Positions 30,177 to 45,800 are shown, counted from the stretch's first letter. The stretch is DNA of 64,000 bases from Gloeopeniophorella convolvens (GCA_022496205.1 WTXD01000078.1:1-64000), one strand, 5' to 3'. The notes: generated by a model not told the origin, from the letters alone. Numbers and translations: made by a program.

Positions 30177-30502
30177 AGGAGATGCAGGCTTGGAGGAGGG
30201 TTAGCGGCGAAAAGTGGGACGAAGCAAGGACGAAGAAATAATAAAAGCGGGGGAAAGGAAGGACCAGGGAAGAAGGCGAAGAGGAAAGAAGACGGCGGCG
30301 AGGCATCGGTCGAGATAGATTAAAGACAGCTTGGTTATGAACCTGGCCGGGTTATTGTCTTTGCACCACTGGCGGACCCACCGGCCGTGTATTTGCCCGC
30401 CAATCTCCCGGCGCGTCCCAGCGCGTCTGCGTCACGTGGGCGTCAGTCACGCGTCTCCGGTCCGTCACAACTTGTTGTTTTCGCTTTCTCCTCCAAAACA
30501 CC
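30177..30502. promoter_or_regulatory. Divergent promoter, SANT-like orphan / PRP43
   Basis: 326 bp between ATGs. It is purine-rich (AGGAAGGA-type) at 30240-30310 and pyrimidine-rich near 30485 just before the PRP43 start. Specific sites cannot be assigned. Confidence 0.4.
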
Positions 30503-33198
<2,696 letters not shown>

Positions 33199-33656
33199 GC
33201 TACTCGATTGGGCTGCTTCTTGCGGTGCCATTTTTCTTGTGTCAATCTGTCGTGCGCGGGGGCGCGTTGTTTGTAGACCACAGCTATCAGATCCATCTAC
33301 TATCCTAATTGTAGTGTTGCCGCTCTGGCAGTCACCGCAACCACATACTTCCTGGTCATGTCAGTCATTCGCGATGCGTGAACAGGTGTGAACATTGCGT
33401 ACTCCAGCGCGGAGGTCGGCTGCGCTGAGAAGACTCTCGGAAAGGCACTGTGGCGGGACCAACATGAACCCTAACGCATGTCGCGGGTCAACATCTCTAA
33501 ACCGGGTATATATATATGGTTAAGTCGAACGAGCACAACACGCAAAGCACTCCCTATTTCCCATCCAGACAAATGCGGAGATCCAGTTGCACGATCATTA
33601 ATGTAGCACCCCGTCCGCAAGCGGCGCCGGGGCCCCTTTTCACCTCCGATCAACAT
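33199..33656. other. Convergent intergenic region
   Basis: 458 bp between the PRP43 and reductase stops, with a short TA repeat near 33508. No gene seen. Confidence 0.45.
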
Positions 33657-35056
33657 CTACTGCTGCTTCGCCAGGCGAGCCTTCTTCGCGAGCGCGCGGC
33701 GGCGGATGTCCTTTTGCAGCGCGTGCGTGTAGTTGAGGATAGCCTTGGCGGGGAGGATGTCCATGCCCTTGGCGAGCAGCGCGTGGCTCCAGTATGGCGT
33801 GCTGTTGCCAGGCGCGAGCTTCGCGAGTACGGTGCGGACGTACGCCTTGGGTGTCGGGATGAGTGTGCTGGCCTTGCGAATCTTCGACATGGCCGAGATC
33901 TGCGCGCGAAGCAGGTTAATACAGGCTTCAGACAGGCGGGAGGGAGTCGGTCGTACGACAAAGTAGGTGTTGACGTGCTCGACGACGACGCCCTTGGGCG
34001 CGAGCTCGGCCGCGAGCGCGCCGGACCACGTGCGGAGGAAGGCCTTGCTGCCCGAGTAGACGGAGAGCATGGGCGTCGGCACGGCGCCGGCGAACGAGCC
34101 GATGTTGAGGATCAGGCCGCGCTTGCTGGCGTGCGCGTGAGCGATGCTCGCGCAGAGAGATGGAGCGGGGCGACATACCGGGAGGCCATGGCGGGCGCGA
34201 CAAGGCTCGTCACTCGCAGCGTCGCGGCGATGTTGACGTTGACAATTGACGTGAGCTCCTCGGTCGGGGTGTCGACGAAGTCAGCCGGCAGCTCGTTCGA
34301 CACGCCCACGTTGTTCACTGTAAATATGCCCTGAAGTCAGAGAAAACTTCGTCGGCTGGATGTGCAGCGCGACGTACCGAGCACGCCAGCTTCGATGGGC
34401 TTGAGTTCCTCGAGGAGCGCGTCCCAGCGCGCCTCGTCGGCTGCCGCAAAGTCAATGATAAACGTCTTGGCCTGTACGCCGCTGCCCGCCTTGGCTGTTC
34501 GTTGCCTCCGCGTCAGTACTCAACAAGCCCCAAAAGGCGGAGGGCGTGCGCGCACGCACCGATCTCGTCCACGACGGCGTCGAGCTTAGCCTGGTTGCGC
34601 GCTGCAAGGAGAACATTGAATCCCGCCTTGGCGAGCTGCACCGCAAACTCGCGCCCAATGCCATCCGATGCACCTGTCACGACTACCATATGTCAGCTCG
34701 CGCACAGCGCAACACGCCAGACCGGACTCACCAGCCCATGCGCCCTTCTTCGCGCCGAACTTTTTGAGCTGTATGCAACCCACCGGAGACGTCAATAACG
34801 CCGTTATTAGGGCCCAAGGACACGGGGCGACGCACGCTAATGCCGGGTAAGACAAAGGTCCCGAGGCTGAAGGAGAACGCGTTGAATAGGCCCGTGGCGA
34901 CGGACAGTGCACCGAGGAGCTGCAGTCCGAGCGCGACGCACGGGTACGCGTCCACTGCACGGATCCTGAAAAGTCAGCGCTGCTGTCAGGTTAGCCGCGG
35001 TGGCACGCACGCTGGGCCTTCACTGGCGCGAAGAGGTTGCCCAAGCACGATGCCAT
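33657..35056 (-). CDS. IFA38: Very-long-chain 3-oxoacyl-CoA reductase
   Basis: ER membrane SDR that performs the second step of very-long-chain fatty-acid elongation (3-ketoacyl-CoA to 3-hydroxyacyl-CoA). Exons: 35011-35056, 34836-34954, 34732-34768, 34560-34682, 34378-34494, 34179-34317, 33957-34125, 33657-33899; 330 residues. An N-terminal hydrophobic anchor (VALGLQLLGALSVATGLF) precedes GISLKKFGAKKGAWAVVTG. The cofactor motif is VVTGASDGIGREFA, followed by VNNVGVSNELP, NIGSFAGAVPTPMLSVYSGSK with the Tyr/Lys pair, and ISAMSKIRKAST, all diagnostic of the KAR/IFA38 group. The C-terminus is Lys-rich (KKARLAKQQ). The first exon (MASCLGNLFAPVKAQ) is the weakest part of the model: its acceptor was chosen from two nearby AGs to keep phase. 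Confidence 0.93.
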
Positions 35057-35571
35057 GTCTGCGTAAGTCCTCCGAGTTACTTTGGTTCCTTCGTGCAAGG
35101 GAAGGTGAGCTCTGTGCTCAGCGCGACGTGGCGGGGTGTTGGCAGACGCGTGCCGAAGAGTGAAGGCTCCGCGACATTATAACGAGCGCGCACAGCGGCG
35201 CTAATCACACACACAGAATCCCCAACAAGTTCCCATCTAGCAATTCGCCCCCAGTGCGCGCCCCACCCATCACTCTCATCATCACCTCGGGCTAGCCCTG
35301 AACCGTGACGAGAAGGCCCACAAAAGAAAGATATATATTTCCAAGTGAGCGAGCGAGCAATAGCGACCGCCGCGCAAGGCACAGAACGGACCAAGTCCAA
35401 CGAACAAACATGGTATTAATAAAGCGAACGAACGAGCGGACGGCCGCAGTCCGACCCTGTATCACGAGTCTGGGTATCATTCAAAGCGGCATCCCTCCAA
35501 CACCAGTCTGAGCGGGCGCACTTTTGCGGAACGGAACCCATGGAGGGCACGCGCTGACGCTCGGCGCGCTT
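35057..35571. other. Intergenic region IFA38 / CDC12
   Basis: 515 bp; contains the IFA38 promoter and the CDC12 3' end. No gene seen. Confidence 0.45.
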
Positions 35572-37011
35572 TTATCGCCGCCCACTGCCGCGTCCGTAGC
35601 CGACCTGGAGGTTGTCGAGCTCCGCCTCGAGCGACTTGATCGTGCTGTGTGCCAACTCGAGGTCCTTGTTGAGGCGGTCGCGCTCCGTGATGAGGTGCTG
35701 CTCCCACTGCCTGAAGCGCGCCTCCTCGGCCTTGACCTGCTCCGTAAAGCGCTTGCGGAGCTGCTCCTCCTCCTCCTGGAACTTGGGGTTGTTGAACTTC
35801 TTCACCTTGCGCTCGCCGTACTTGCGCGTCTCCATCTGCTGCTGGCGGTAGTTCTCGTAGTGGCTCTCCTCCGTCGTCGAGATGAGATCGAGCATGGTCG
35901 TGCGCATGAGCAGCGAGCGCAGCTTGCGGAAATCACAATGGTTTTCGTTCTCAACTGAGCAGAGGATCAGAACAGCTCAAATCACACGATTGGAGATGGC
36001 TTACCCTCAGCAACACCCCAGAGGTACTCACGACCCTTGACGACGCGGCCGTCGGCGGTCTGGACATCCTCGGTCGAGCCGATGATGGAAAACGGCATGG
36101 CTTCGGCAAGAATGCGCGCGTGCTCGGCGCTGACCTCGTCGTCCGGCTCAATGGGAGGCTGGTAGATGCGGATGTTCTGCGCCGCGACCACGTCCCGAAT
36201 CTATTACGGCCATAAAAGTCAGACCACTGCCCAAATGTAGAAAAAGTAAAGAAAAAAGGTACGAACGCGCTGCTTAAACGTGAACAGGTCGCTCTGAGTG
36301 AGCGTGTCCGCCTTGGCGATGACGGGGATGAGGTTGACGCGCGTGCCGAGGCGCTTCATGATCTCAATGTCGAGCGGCTTGAGCCTGTATCCATCACGCA
36401 TCAAGTCAGACGAACAACGCATCACGCTGGCAGAACAAAGGCAACGCACGTGTGACCGGTGGGCCTAATGAAGTACAGACAGGCGTGAACACGGAGGTCA
36501 CTCTTCTCGCTGCGCTGGGGTTGCTGCTCCTGAATCATGTACGCCTCATGCTGGTCATCAATGAAGTCGACGATTGGCGACCACGAGTCGCGGTTGTTGA
36601 CGTAGTCGCCAAAGCCGGGCGTGTCGATGACAGTGAGCTTGACCTTGAACTGCTTCTCCTCGAGCTCGGCCTTGATGATTTCAACCTCGGTGAGCTTGTC
36701 GAGCTGCTTATAGTGACGGCGGCTGTAGTTCTTGGCCGGCGAGAGCTCGGTGGAGAAGAGCGTGTTAACGAGGGTGGTCTTTCCCAGACCCGACTCGCCT
36801 GAGTGGTGTCAGAACGGTGTGTGCAAAAACTGAAGGGCTGGAGACGAACCAACGACCATGATGGTAAAGTGGGCTCCCCGCTTGGCGACAATTTTGTGCC
36901 GCTGGCGACGTTGTGAGCGTCAGAACAAGACAGACGCGGTCAAGTGATTAAACGGACCTGGTTGGGGAGGTTTGCAATGCCGATACCGTCTGAGGAAGAG
37001 GGGGCGGCCAT
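35572..37011 (-). CDS. CDC12: Septin, CDC12 type
   Basis: GTP-binding septin that assembles into filaments at the septum and bud/hyphal neck. Exons: 36958-37011, 36850-36901, 36450-36798, 36267-36384, 36005-36200, 35572-35954; 383 residues. The N-terminus [14 protein letters not shown] contains the polybasic segment (AKRGAHF). G1 is [14 protein letters not shown]3 [12 protein letters not shown]4 AKADTL. The septin unique element reads [20 protein letters not shown]. The C-terminus is a coiled coil rich in Glu/Arg/Gln ([20 protein letters not shown]). [18 protein letters not shown] and [18 protein letters not shown] match Cdc12 better than Cdc3, Cdc10 or Cdc11. It is the only septin in the window. 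Confidence 0.94.
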
Positions 37012-38510
37012 GGTCAGTCGAGTCGGGAGATGAACGAGCGTTCGTCGGCGAGCGTGTCGCCATCCTCAATTCGGCAACTGCCCACCTGTTTGTCTCTGTT
37101 GTCGTCCCTCGGCTGCCTCCGATTTCAAACGCGGTTTATTCGCGATATATAAGATGAAAGAAACAGATACAGGAAGACCTGGGATACATGACCAAGGGTA
37201 CATGAGGAAGACGCGAGGGTATATGAGAGACAGATACAGTAAGGCGACGATATATGGAGCCAGAGATACAGTAAAAGAGGCGGTGTACAAATTCGAGAAA
37301 ATACAGTAAAAAGTTGGTAAAAAGAGACGGTATACAAATCCAGAACATTGTCGGTTGTTTATATATGAATAAAAATATCGTAATAAGTTAATTTGTGCGC
37401 GGCGGGGCACATCCGCAAGCAGCAAGGCGTGGCATCCAGACTTGACGTCTCGTCCTCTCAAGCAGACGCGGGACGGGTGTGACGGCGGGACCGATCATGG
37501 GACTTGATCTTGCTCGCAGGGCGCTTTGCTCGACTCGACGGTGGGACCAGCCCACACACACACGCACAGCTCTGCCCGCCCCGTGAACCAGGGCGGAGCA
37601 ACTAGGCCGGTCAGCAAGACGCACACGAAAACTCACACCTGGCAGCCGGGCAGGGAGTATGAAACGTTCTCGTGGGCTGCGCCGACATCGATTCACCGGG
37701 TGGGGGGGCTTTTCAGTGGTGTTTACAGATGATGGTATGGATAGCTAAGGGACGCGTGTCAGTCAGCGGCGTGCTCGAGACACTTGAGCGCGATGGAATA
37801 CTCACTGGCTCGTGCATCGGCGGACGCTGGGACCTCTGGCATATGGGTTCGCAGGGACGCAGGGAGGAATCTAAAAGGCAAGGTGGGCTGCCGACCGGCA
37901 CGAGCCGGCAGGCGGGGAGACGCGCAGCGGGCAGAGACTGCCCGCCGCGCGCCTCGGGGGTGGAATATGAACACACGCCTGGAGACGGATAGTAACACTA
38001 GAACACATACCGCAGAGTAGTCAGAGGGTGCAAGGTGGGTGTTCCCTGCGTTGCCGCTTGCCCGCCTGTCGTACGAGGTCCTCGAGGTATTGGCGCCGGA
38101 AACGAGCCTGCCATCTCCACTAGCCCCCGCTAGTACCCGGTGTCGAGCCGTGTCGCAACCCACTTTGAAGTGCTTGAGGTCCTCCGAGCCCGTTACTGCG
38201 GGGCATGAGCTCTCGCACTTGTCTCACCAACTGACCTGTATGTGTGCTGTGCGCGCGTGCTGTCAAGTCTCGCATTGCGTCCAAGCGAGTGGTTCCGTCG
38301 TCAGTGGGGGTATGGTCTGCACCGCGTCCCAGCGCCTGCATCCACAAAAAGTCAGCAACCAGTTCAGCGAGTAGAGCAAGTAAGACAACTCGCCTGTCCA
38401 CCCAGAGAGGAATCGACGCTGCTGTCCATATGCATACCTGTGCCGCTGCTTCCGTACCCACCACGCTATTCGTATAGTAATGTATAGTAACGCGCAGCAC
38501 GCGACGCCGC
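37012..38510. other. 1.5-kb region, no gene; AT-rich repeat tract
   Basis: No supported coding sequence. The part next to CDC12 (37130-37390) is AT-rich with repeated TACAGTAA-type units, the rest GC-rich. The CDC12 promoter must be at its left end and the 3' end of the proline-rich orphan abuts its right end. Confidence 0.4.
37150..37330. repeat. Degenerate GATACAGTAA-type repeats
   Basis: The unit (A)GATACAG(TAA) recurs at about 37162, 37232, 37264 and 37298 (last copy AATACAGTAA), interspersed with GGTATAT/GGTATAC-like words. It lies in a locally AT-rich stretch upstream of the septin gene. It is too degenerate to name; it could be simple low-complexity sequence. Confidence 0.45.
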
Positions 38511-40518
38511 TCACTGGATCCGGAAGAGGCCGACACCACCCAGCGTGTTCAGCGTGCTGTCCTCGGCGCACGCGGGGTCGGCCTCGAAGTCCTCGCCGTC
38601 CTCGTCCTCGTCGTCGCTGAGCTCAATGATGAGCGACTCAGAGGGCTCGTCGCTGGAACCGGACAAGCGCGTCGACGTGGGGGCAGGCTCGTCGAGTGCG
38701 ACGACGGGCGGAGCAGTGACGTTCATACCGTCGAGCTGCTCAAAGAGTCCGTCGAGCGAGTCCGAGGAAGCCGTGCCGGGCCGCGGGTCCTCCGGTTCGA
38801 AGTGCGCGTCGAACCCGAGGAAGCTGCCAAGCTGCCCGAGGAACCTTTCCGCGCCGTCCTGGAAGTGTGCGCGGATGACGTCGGGAGGCACCATGGATGC
38901 TGCGAGCTGCTCCTCGTACGTCAGCTCCTCCGGGACGTCCTCAGGGCAGGGCTTGGGCTCAGGGAATGGCTTGGCCGGCTGTTGGGGTTCCCGAGGGCCG
39001 CAGAGCGTCTTCGCGAACCAGAGGCCCCAGGGAGTCCGACGGCGCTGGCGGCGGGGGGTATCCAGCAGATCAGTCGGGACCATCTCTGGGCGGGCGGACT
39101 TGCGACGGTCCAGCACAATTAGGCGCGGTATATAGTACTCGATCCAAAATGCACGACTGGGATGCCTTCTGCGATCGCCGTTGACGTGGGATTCGAGCTC
39201 TCGTGGCTGCGACAGATTCTGCGATAGGAAAGTGAGACACAGTCGGATGAGCTAATCAAACGAAGACATACATCGGGGACCAGCGAGTCTTCCTCTGGCT
39301 GCTGAATCAATGGCGGGCAGTGAGGCGACGTCGGCTCCTGAGGCGGCAGTTGAGGCTGAGGCGGAAGAGGCATAGGCGGCTGAGGCTCGCATTGAAGCAA
39401 CGAATCAGGCATCTCGACTTCAAGAAGGGGCACTGGCATCCGAGACGGGAGAGGCGGTGGCATCTGAGGCGGCTGAGGCGGCGGCGGAGCCCACCCGGCG
39501 AACTCTTGAGTTGGAATGTGAGGCGGGTCGGGCGGGAGCGGTGCATGCGTCGGACCGGCGTCGTCCATGGGCAAGTCGTTGACCGCGCTGGCGTTGGTCC
39601 CAGGGAAGACAAAGTGCGGGAGCCGCGGCGTAGGCCCAAAATCGAGCGGCTTGCTGAGAACTGCTACCAGTGGGTTAAAGTTGCTGCGCGGCTTCTGTGG
39701 GCTTGCCATGATGCAGTCCGGTGGGAAGACTTCTGCCTGGAGTTGTGGGGTCCATTCCATGGGGGTCGGAACTGAGACCAGCGGTGCGTGCTCGTGGACG
39801 ACGTCCATGTCATCCGCGGGAGTGAACATCCTCGTATCCTGCTCGGAGACGATGAAGACATAGTGGATCTCCGCGCGAGACGCCTTGAAATTGCATGAGC
39901 CACCCATTGAATTCGAAAGGGAAAAAGACGTACTATTTTGCGTTGCGTCGCCCACAAGTCTCGGTTTACCAGCTCCTTCCGCTCTTTGGGCTGCTCGAGC
40001 GACCCGAAGCGTTTGATCCAGTTGGTCTTCGCCAGCGGCCGGCGGCGCTTGGGGGGTATGCGGTCGTTGTAGCGCCAGCCCATGGGCCTCTTGACCTTGA
40101 ACGTCGCGGGGAGCTCGAGGAGTTCGGACTCCTTCATGCAGTTCCTCGCAACCATGGTCCGCTGGCGCTTGGTGCCGATGTTGACGTTGCTGTCGTAGGA
40201 CTCTGAGGTTTGGCCACGGGCGTACAGGCGTATGAGCTCCGCCGAGGACAGGCGGGCGTCTGCAAGCACGTCCTTGTACGGGCGGACCGTGTGGTACCCA
40301 TGGGAGGAGTCGATGAGGCTGCGTCCGTCCGGTGACGCGTCGATGAGTTGGCCGAGGGGGAGCTGCGGGGGGTAGGCGGGGGGGATTCCAGGCCTCAGCG
40401 CAACACGGATCCCGACTATGTTAGGAGTCGGGATCGCCGGGGGGTGGAACCCGGTGTGAAGCGCTATGGCTCTGAAGGTGACGAATGGGTTTTGAACGGT
40501 GTTCTTGTCGGTGGACAT
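38511..40518 (-). CDS. Hypothetical proline-rich protein
   Basis: No family recognised. Exons: 39934-40518, 39272-39883, 38511-39218; 634 residues with closed phases and good splice sites (GTACGT, GTATGT). The first 195 residues look ordered (SSHGYHTVRPYKDVLADARL; LIRLYARGQTSESYDS) and end in basic clusters (PPKRRRPLAKTNWIKRFG). The central 200 residues are very Pro-rich (WAPPPPQPPQMPPPLPS; LPPQPQLPPQEP). The last third has an Arg-rich patch (RRQRRRTPWGLWFAKTL) and an acidic tail (ELSDDEDEDGEDFEAD). There is no signal peptide or membrane helix. The basic patches would fit nuclear import, which is inference. It may be a scaffold or transcription-related protein restricted to basidiomycetes. 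Confidence 0.6.
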
Positions 40519-41297
40519 GATGGAGAGCTAGGGAATATCACAGATACTCGATGGCCAGTAGGGGTTCAAAATGGTTTCCGTTAGAGAGCACTGGCGGGCG
40601 TGCATTGGTATATGTTACGCTCGAGGCCTGGAATTCAATACACAAGGTGCACCCGCTGCCCGAGTGCGACGCGTTCCCTCACGTGGGCGGTCATCAGCTG
40701 CACGTGCGGCTGCCCGCCCGTTCACCCGCCCGGGTTATAGTCTTCTCACTCGACCTGATTGCGCCAAATGTCCAGGAGAGGACACACGCAACGGAAAACT
40801 CACGGTTTTCGGGGATTCCGTTGTCAGAATATCACGAATTTCATTCTTGAAGGACTAGAGTCATCTGGAAATTAGCGCTCATATCTCAGAGGCCGGGGAG
40901 CGAGCGCCGGCCCTCAGGGTCCGCTCTTGGCAATGCTAGGCTTCATGAACATCAATCGAACCGGAGCCCGGAAATCTTATGAGAGCGAACTGGACATGCG
41001 ACCATGCTCAGGATGGGGATGCTGTTCAAGTTGCTGCATGCCGACATTACTGGTGACATCAAGCGCGGGATGATCAATCGTCTGGACCAAAGCAAAGGAA
41101 TGGTTACTCACATCTCATAAGCCCTCAGTTTCTGCACCAGAGGGGTATCAGGTACCCAATCACTAACAGTGCACGACAACAACACTCTTGAAGCAGTCTC
41201 TCAAAGGCACGCACTCGTCACCAATACACGTGCATCCACTGAAGGCATTGCTATTGCTTCCGACATGGTCCTCGAGAAAATGCCTACACGTACCTCC
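40519..41297. other. Intergenic region, no gene seen
   Basis: 779 bp on the promoter side of the proline-rich orphan and the 3' side of DUF6533 copy 1. No supported frame. Confidence 0.4.
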
Positions 41298-42861
41298 TTA
41301 CAGAATAAACCGTTTATCCACGTATGAGGCACGCAAATCGAACACAATCTCGTTGCTCTCCTCGACGACGGATGTCCCCGTATACTCCGTCGGAAGGTCG
41401 CGCTCCGAACTGATTCGTTGTCGAAGGTTGATCATCATGCGTGAGACGAGTGTCGAACACAGAACACTCGTCAGCACGCTGCTGACACCCTTGAGTACCG
41501 GCTGCGTGGATTGTTAGCGCAGGAGGCGTCGAAGGAAAGCATACTGACCGGAGCGAACTGACAGGTTTCATGAGTATGATATGCGGAGGCGGAAGGGATA
41601 TGTAACTCACTAGGCACGTCAGAATGTTGAATAAGTTGGCAAGGAACATGGTGCTGAGAATATGTCAGAGCGGCTTCTGTCAGGATAACCCCATCCGGTA
41701 CTCACGCGAAGTATAGGGAGCCTGTGCAGGGCATAATCGAATGAGAGTAGGAGGGACTGAGATAGAAAGCCGACAGACCATCGCGCAGCAAGACATAGAT
41801 TATTGTCATTGGCTGCCGCCAGCCAACGCGCAGCGCTTTGTACAGCGTGAGAACGAAGACGGCGAAGTCCAATACGAGCACGATGCCCCACGCTAGGGCG
41901 ATGCCTGCAGAAAGCGACAATCAGCGCGCATACATGCGGACAATCGCACGTTCGTACGCTGGCCACTGACGTCGTCCATGGCGTTAGTGCGAATCCGCCC
42001 GAAAAATGAGATAAGTTGACTTGCTAGGACGTGCTGCTCTCTACGTTGCACCCCGACACGGGGAGATCGACGAGTATGAGGCTATCCTTTGAGGAAGAAT
42101 GCAAGAAAAGGAACGTCTAGGGAGCTCGTCGTGAATTTGATGTACCTTCTGGAGATGATTGCCAGACTCACGGCTACGAAGGCGCCACCACCAAGGGTAA
42201 GGACGAGGAAGGATATGATGATCGTCCGGTTGTTCTCGTATATCGCCGCTATGCGCATGATGCAAATGACTGTGGTGCGTTGAGCGCAGGAGCGAACAGC
42301 CCACGAGGGTAGGAGCATACCTGCAACTATGAATTGGAGAAGTGCATAAAACGCTAGGTGATATAGCAAGAAGGCATGACATCTACGTGTTGATTCAGTG
42401 CATGGTCAACATGGCGAGGTATGTGGCAGGGGACGCACAACTGATTAGGGCAGAACCGGCCGACGTGTTATCATCAGGGTCCTGGTCCGATGCAGAGCTA
42501 ATTTGCACTCACACCATCGTTGAGATGCGATGGCTCGGCAAACATCTCGAGGGCTACTGGTATGTGTCCTAAGATTGAGAGATATCTGTTGATGAGGAAG
42601 AGAGCTGACGGCCAGGTCAGGCGACGTTTCACGGGCCAGAAAAGTTCGATTTCGGCTGATAGGGTGATGATGTAGTCGTAGTATAGGATAGCTGAACAAA
42701 AATCAAGTCCAGAAGCTTGCGGCAGACAGGAAACGCACAGAAGGAAATCAGCCGAGGGTAATAGCTTGCGAGTCTATCATTCAGCACAGGTTAGGACAGA
42801 TCATTAACACGCCGGGACGGAATGCATCGTACATTTGGTTGCCCACGTCGTGAAAAAGCAT
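41298..42861 (-). CDS. DUF6533 seven-helix membrane protein, copy 1
   Basis: Polytopic membrane protein of the basidiomycete DUF6533 family, function unknown. Exons: 42833-42861, 42739-42773, 42513-42691, 42439-42440, 42321-42382, 42166-42269, 42031-42086, 41958-41965, 41779-41904, 41707-41722, 41611-41653, 41549-41557, 41298-41501; 290 residues, all phases closing. Signature: ILYYDYIITLSAEIELFW, INRYLSILGHIP, CHAFLLYHLAFY, MRIAAIYENNR, ALAWGIVLVLDFAVFVLTLY, VLLRDG and LVSRMMINLR. Exon lengths 35, 2, 62, 104, 8, 126, 16, 43 and 9 recur in the three other copies. Exon 7 is shorter (56 nt) and its donor (GTCCTA) is weak. The first exon is tentative. It is on the opposite strand from the other three copies. 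Confidence 0.82.
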
Positions 42862-45800
42862 TGTTAAAACGAAAGTCGGGACTTGCGCAAGGCGCGAGTG
42901 TGCAGGTGGGGGTCGTGGACGTTGTAGAGCGAAATACAAGGACAGGGTGGCGCCCGCCTGAGGCTCGCTGTCTCCGCACTCTATTTGACAGGACGGCGTC
43001 GGAGAAAGACAGAGTCTTGGGAATCATCCCGGTGCACGCACACGAATATTCCCTAGTAAGGACAAAGCCCCCTCCCTCCCATGAAGCTGGAGGTGTTCGG
43101 GCGCATATATGCCAAGGTCTTGTGCAACGATGATCCTACCCATAGCCGTCGAGTGCCGCACAGGAACCCTTTGAGGAGATGTGGTCGCCAAGAGCGCAGG
43201 AAAATGTGGGAAACGCGGGAATATTGCGCTGATTGACAGTGCGACAGCCTTCGCAGGGAGGTGCATGATGCTCTATTGTGCAAGAAGTAGGTGGTAAGGT
43301 GCTGGGAACCGAAGATGCGCGGGTATCATCAAACTTCTCCGGGGGATTCGCCAGGCCAAAGATAGACTATTAAGCCCAGAGATGGCTTGCTGATTCAAAG
43401 CGAGGGACTCTTCGTCTAGACGCTCGCCAGCGCTCGCCGCCACAATGAGTCGCTGTATTGAGAGGACTTAGACGTGTCGTCGCGCAGTTCTCGGGTCCGG
43501 CCTCTGGTGCGTCGACATGGGAATGAAGACAAGTACTGCCTCCTCGGCATGGCGCCGTCTGTGCCGTTAGGAGGCCGAACGAAGTTAAATGTCACCATCA
43601 GCTTGCTATCGAGCTGACGGTTGCCAGGCCAGCGCCAACGCCCGACAAGAGAGAAGTGGGGTGGCCTGGTGCGGACCGTAAACCTCGCTGTGGTGGCCGG
43701 GAGATGCCGGCCTCTCTGACATGGCGCTTGCGGACCTCGCTTGCCATTGGCGGCAGAGTCTGCATGCCGCGATCACGACGGTGAGTGTCATTACCCTGCA
43801 GGACGAGCGTATCGGCCAGTTACACACGCCGAGTCTTTTCTTGAGCTCGCCTCTTCTTGAGCAAGGCTCTACTACGACTCGACGCAAACCAGACGTAAAG
43901 CCACCATTCCAGGTCTGTCTCGTTCTAGCCTTCCCGAACAACGTTTCCCTTTACGCCTCGCTTAGCGGTCAAGAAGACGCGGCGGTCTGAGTCAGGGAAG
44001 CGTTGGTTCTTAGTCTCTAGACTTGTCTCCAACAGGATCGTCTTCTGCGCCCGAAACAGTCTCCGTAGCTGACCTCATCCGATCGAAGAAGACAGTCGTT
44101 CTCCGATGGATAACGCCCGAAAGGGAGCATGCACACGGAAGGTGTCTGGCATGGCTCGAGCCTTGATCAGACTGGTGACTATTCCTTATGTTGTGGCGTC
44201 GGGTACTGCTGAAGTAGCGTTCCACCTGTTGAATGTACGGTTGATTCTCGGCAAACGTGCAGCGTTTGCACGTTGTAAATACAACTCATTTATACTTGAG
44301 CGCCCGTAACAGCATCGCTGCAATCGGGTGCCGCACACGCTTGAAAACCGCATGCACGCGACACCTACAAACAACGAGTGCGGGGAGAGCTCGGCCACAC
44401 GTGCTGCGCGCGCGATCCGGTCGCAATACCACCCCCAGCATTCCAGTGCACCGGGCCATCAGATCTTCAGAGGCGATTGAACACCCCTTGGACATACATA
44501 GTCTCCGTTGCCGACCTTATGCCAATCGCGGAAGACAGTCGTTCCGCGATGGATCCCTTGGACACACAATGTGTCAGTCAATGATATGTTCACGTATTCC
44601 AAGATGCACTCTTGACATATACAATCTCCCTTCCGCGTTTGTTTCGAAAGCTTCAGAGCGCTAGCGCTGTTACCAGGGTTGTCGGCCCAGACCCTCTGCG
44701 GGACGTTCGTTGGTGCTCCTGGAGGGACCAGTCATGCCGACCCGGCCGTCGGTGTCGGCAGGCAAACCCGGGTGTGGGTGCCTCGGCCGTTCTCATCGTA
44801 TTTTTGTTCCGACCACCATGAAACGATGCCGATGTGTCCGACTTACAGTATACTCCACGAAAGACTCCATACAGCGCGGCGCATAAGATGCATCCCAAAC
44901 TTTCCTCCGTGCCGCGTTTCCGCTATGTCGCTGTAGGTCGCTGTAAGCAAAGATTTCTTCGTGTTATTGCAACGTGTCGGACGTCGATGCCGACAGGTAA
45001 TTGTTGGTCCCTGCGCGGTCCTTCGCCAGCACCGGCCACTAAGCCTGACCGTAACAAGCCTTATCGCTGGTTCCCCGGGCTTGAAATTGGGGCTCAAGGT
45101 GTTCGAACTCGAGGTCCGTCACAATGTGCCTGATCCCCTTGTCTACGCCAGTAACCTCTGTAATTCTAGGGAGCGCCCTCCAGGTCCGAGAATCGGAAGC
45201 AGCGAAGCATGCGCTTACATGGGGCTCCGCGTGCGGAGAGAAAGAGCCCCGTAGGATCAACGATGGCCGTATGACTGCAGGCAGTTTGAGATACCCACAG
45301 ACGAAAGGCTCAAGTCGTTTGTTGTTGGGCCCGTCCGTCGCAACAAGAGACGACAGTGGGTCAGCGCTGGGCCCAACAGACAACGGGCAAAGGCCCGACG
45401 CCAAGTTTTGATTCCGCGTTCGTTCTGGGTGGTTGTTCCGTTCAAGGAAATCTACCTCTGGTTCGAGTGCCGATCTCCTTCACTTTCTACCAGTTCGGCA
45501 CACCTTTACACGTTTTGGAGACGAAAGTCTTAACGTTCAAAAGCTGCGGCTTCAGATAGCGGTTCCTCGACGGCAGTGGACTGTGCCTGAGGGTGGCGCA
45601 CGCGTCACGCGTCTGGTGCAGAGCCATGTCCGGAAAAGGGGAAGAGATAAGGAAGAGATCTGAATCGGGCGAAAGAAAACGGCATGGAACCAACACGAAC
45701 GTTGCACAGAGCTGCACTCTTCGTCCGCGCAACGTCCTGTTCCAAGGCCCTAGTACAAACTGCTCTGCTTGACCGCCGTACCACCACAGAGTGTATTGGC

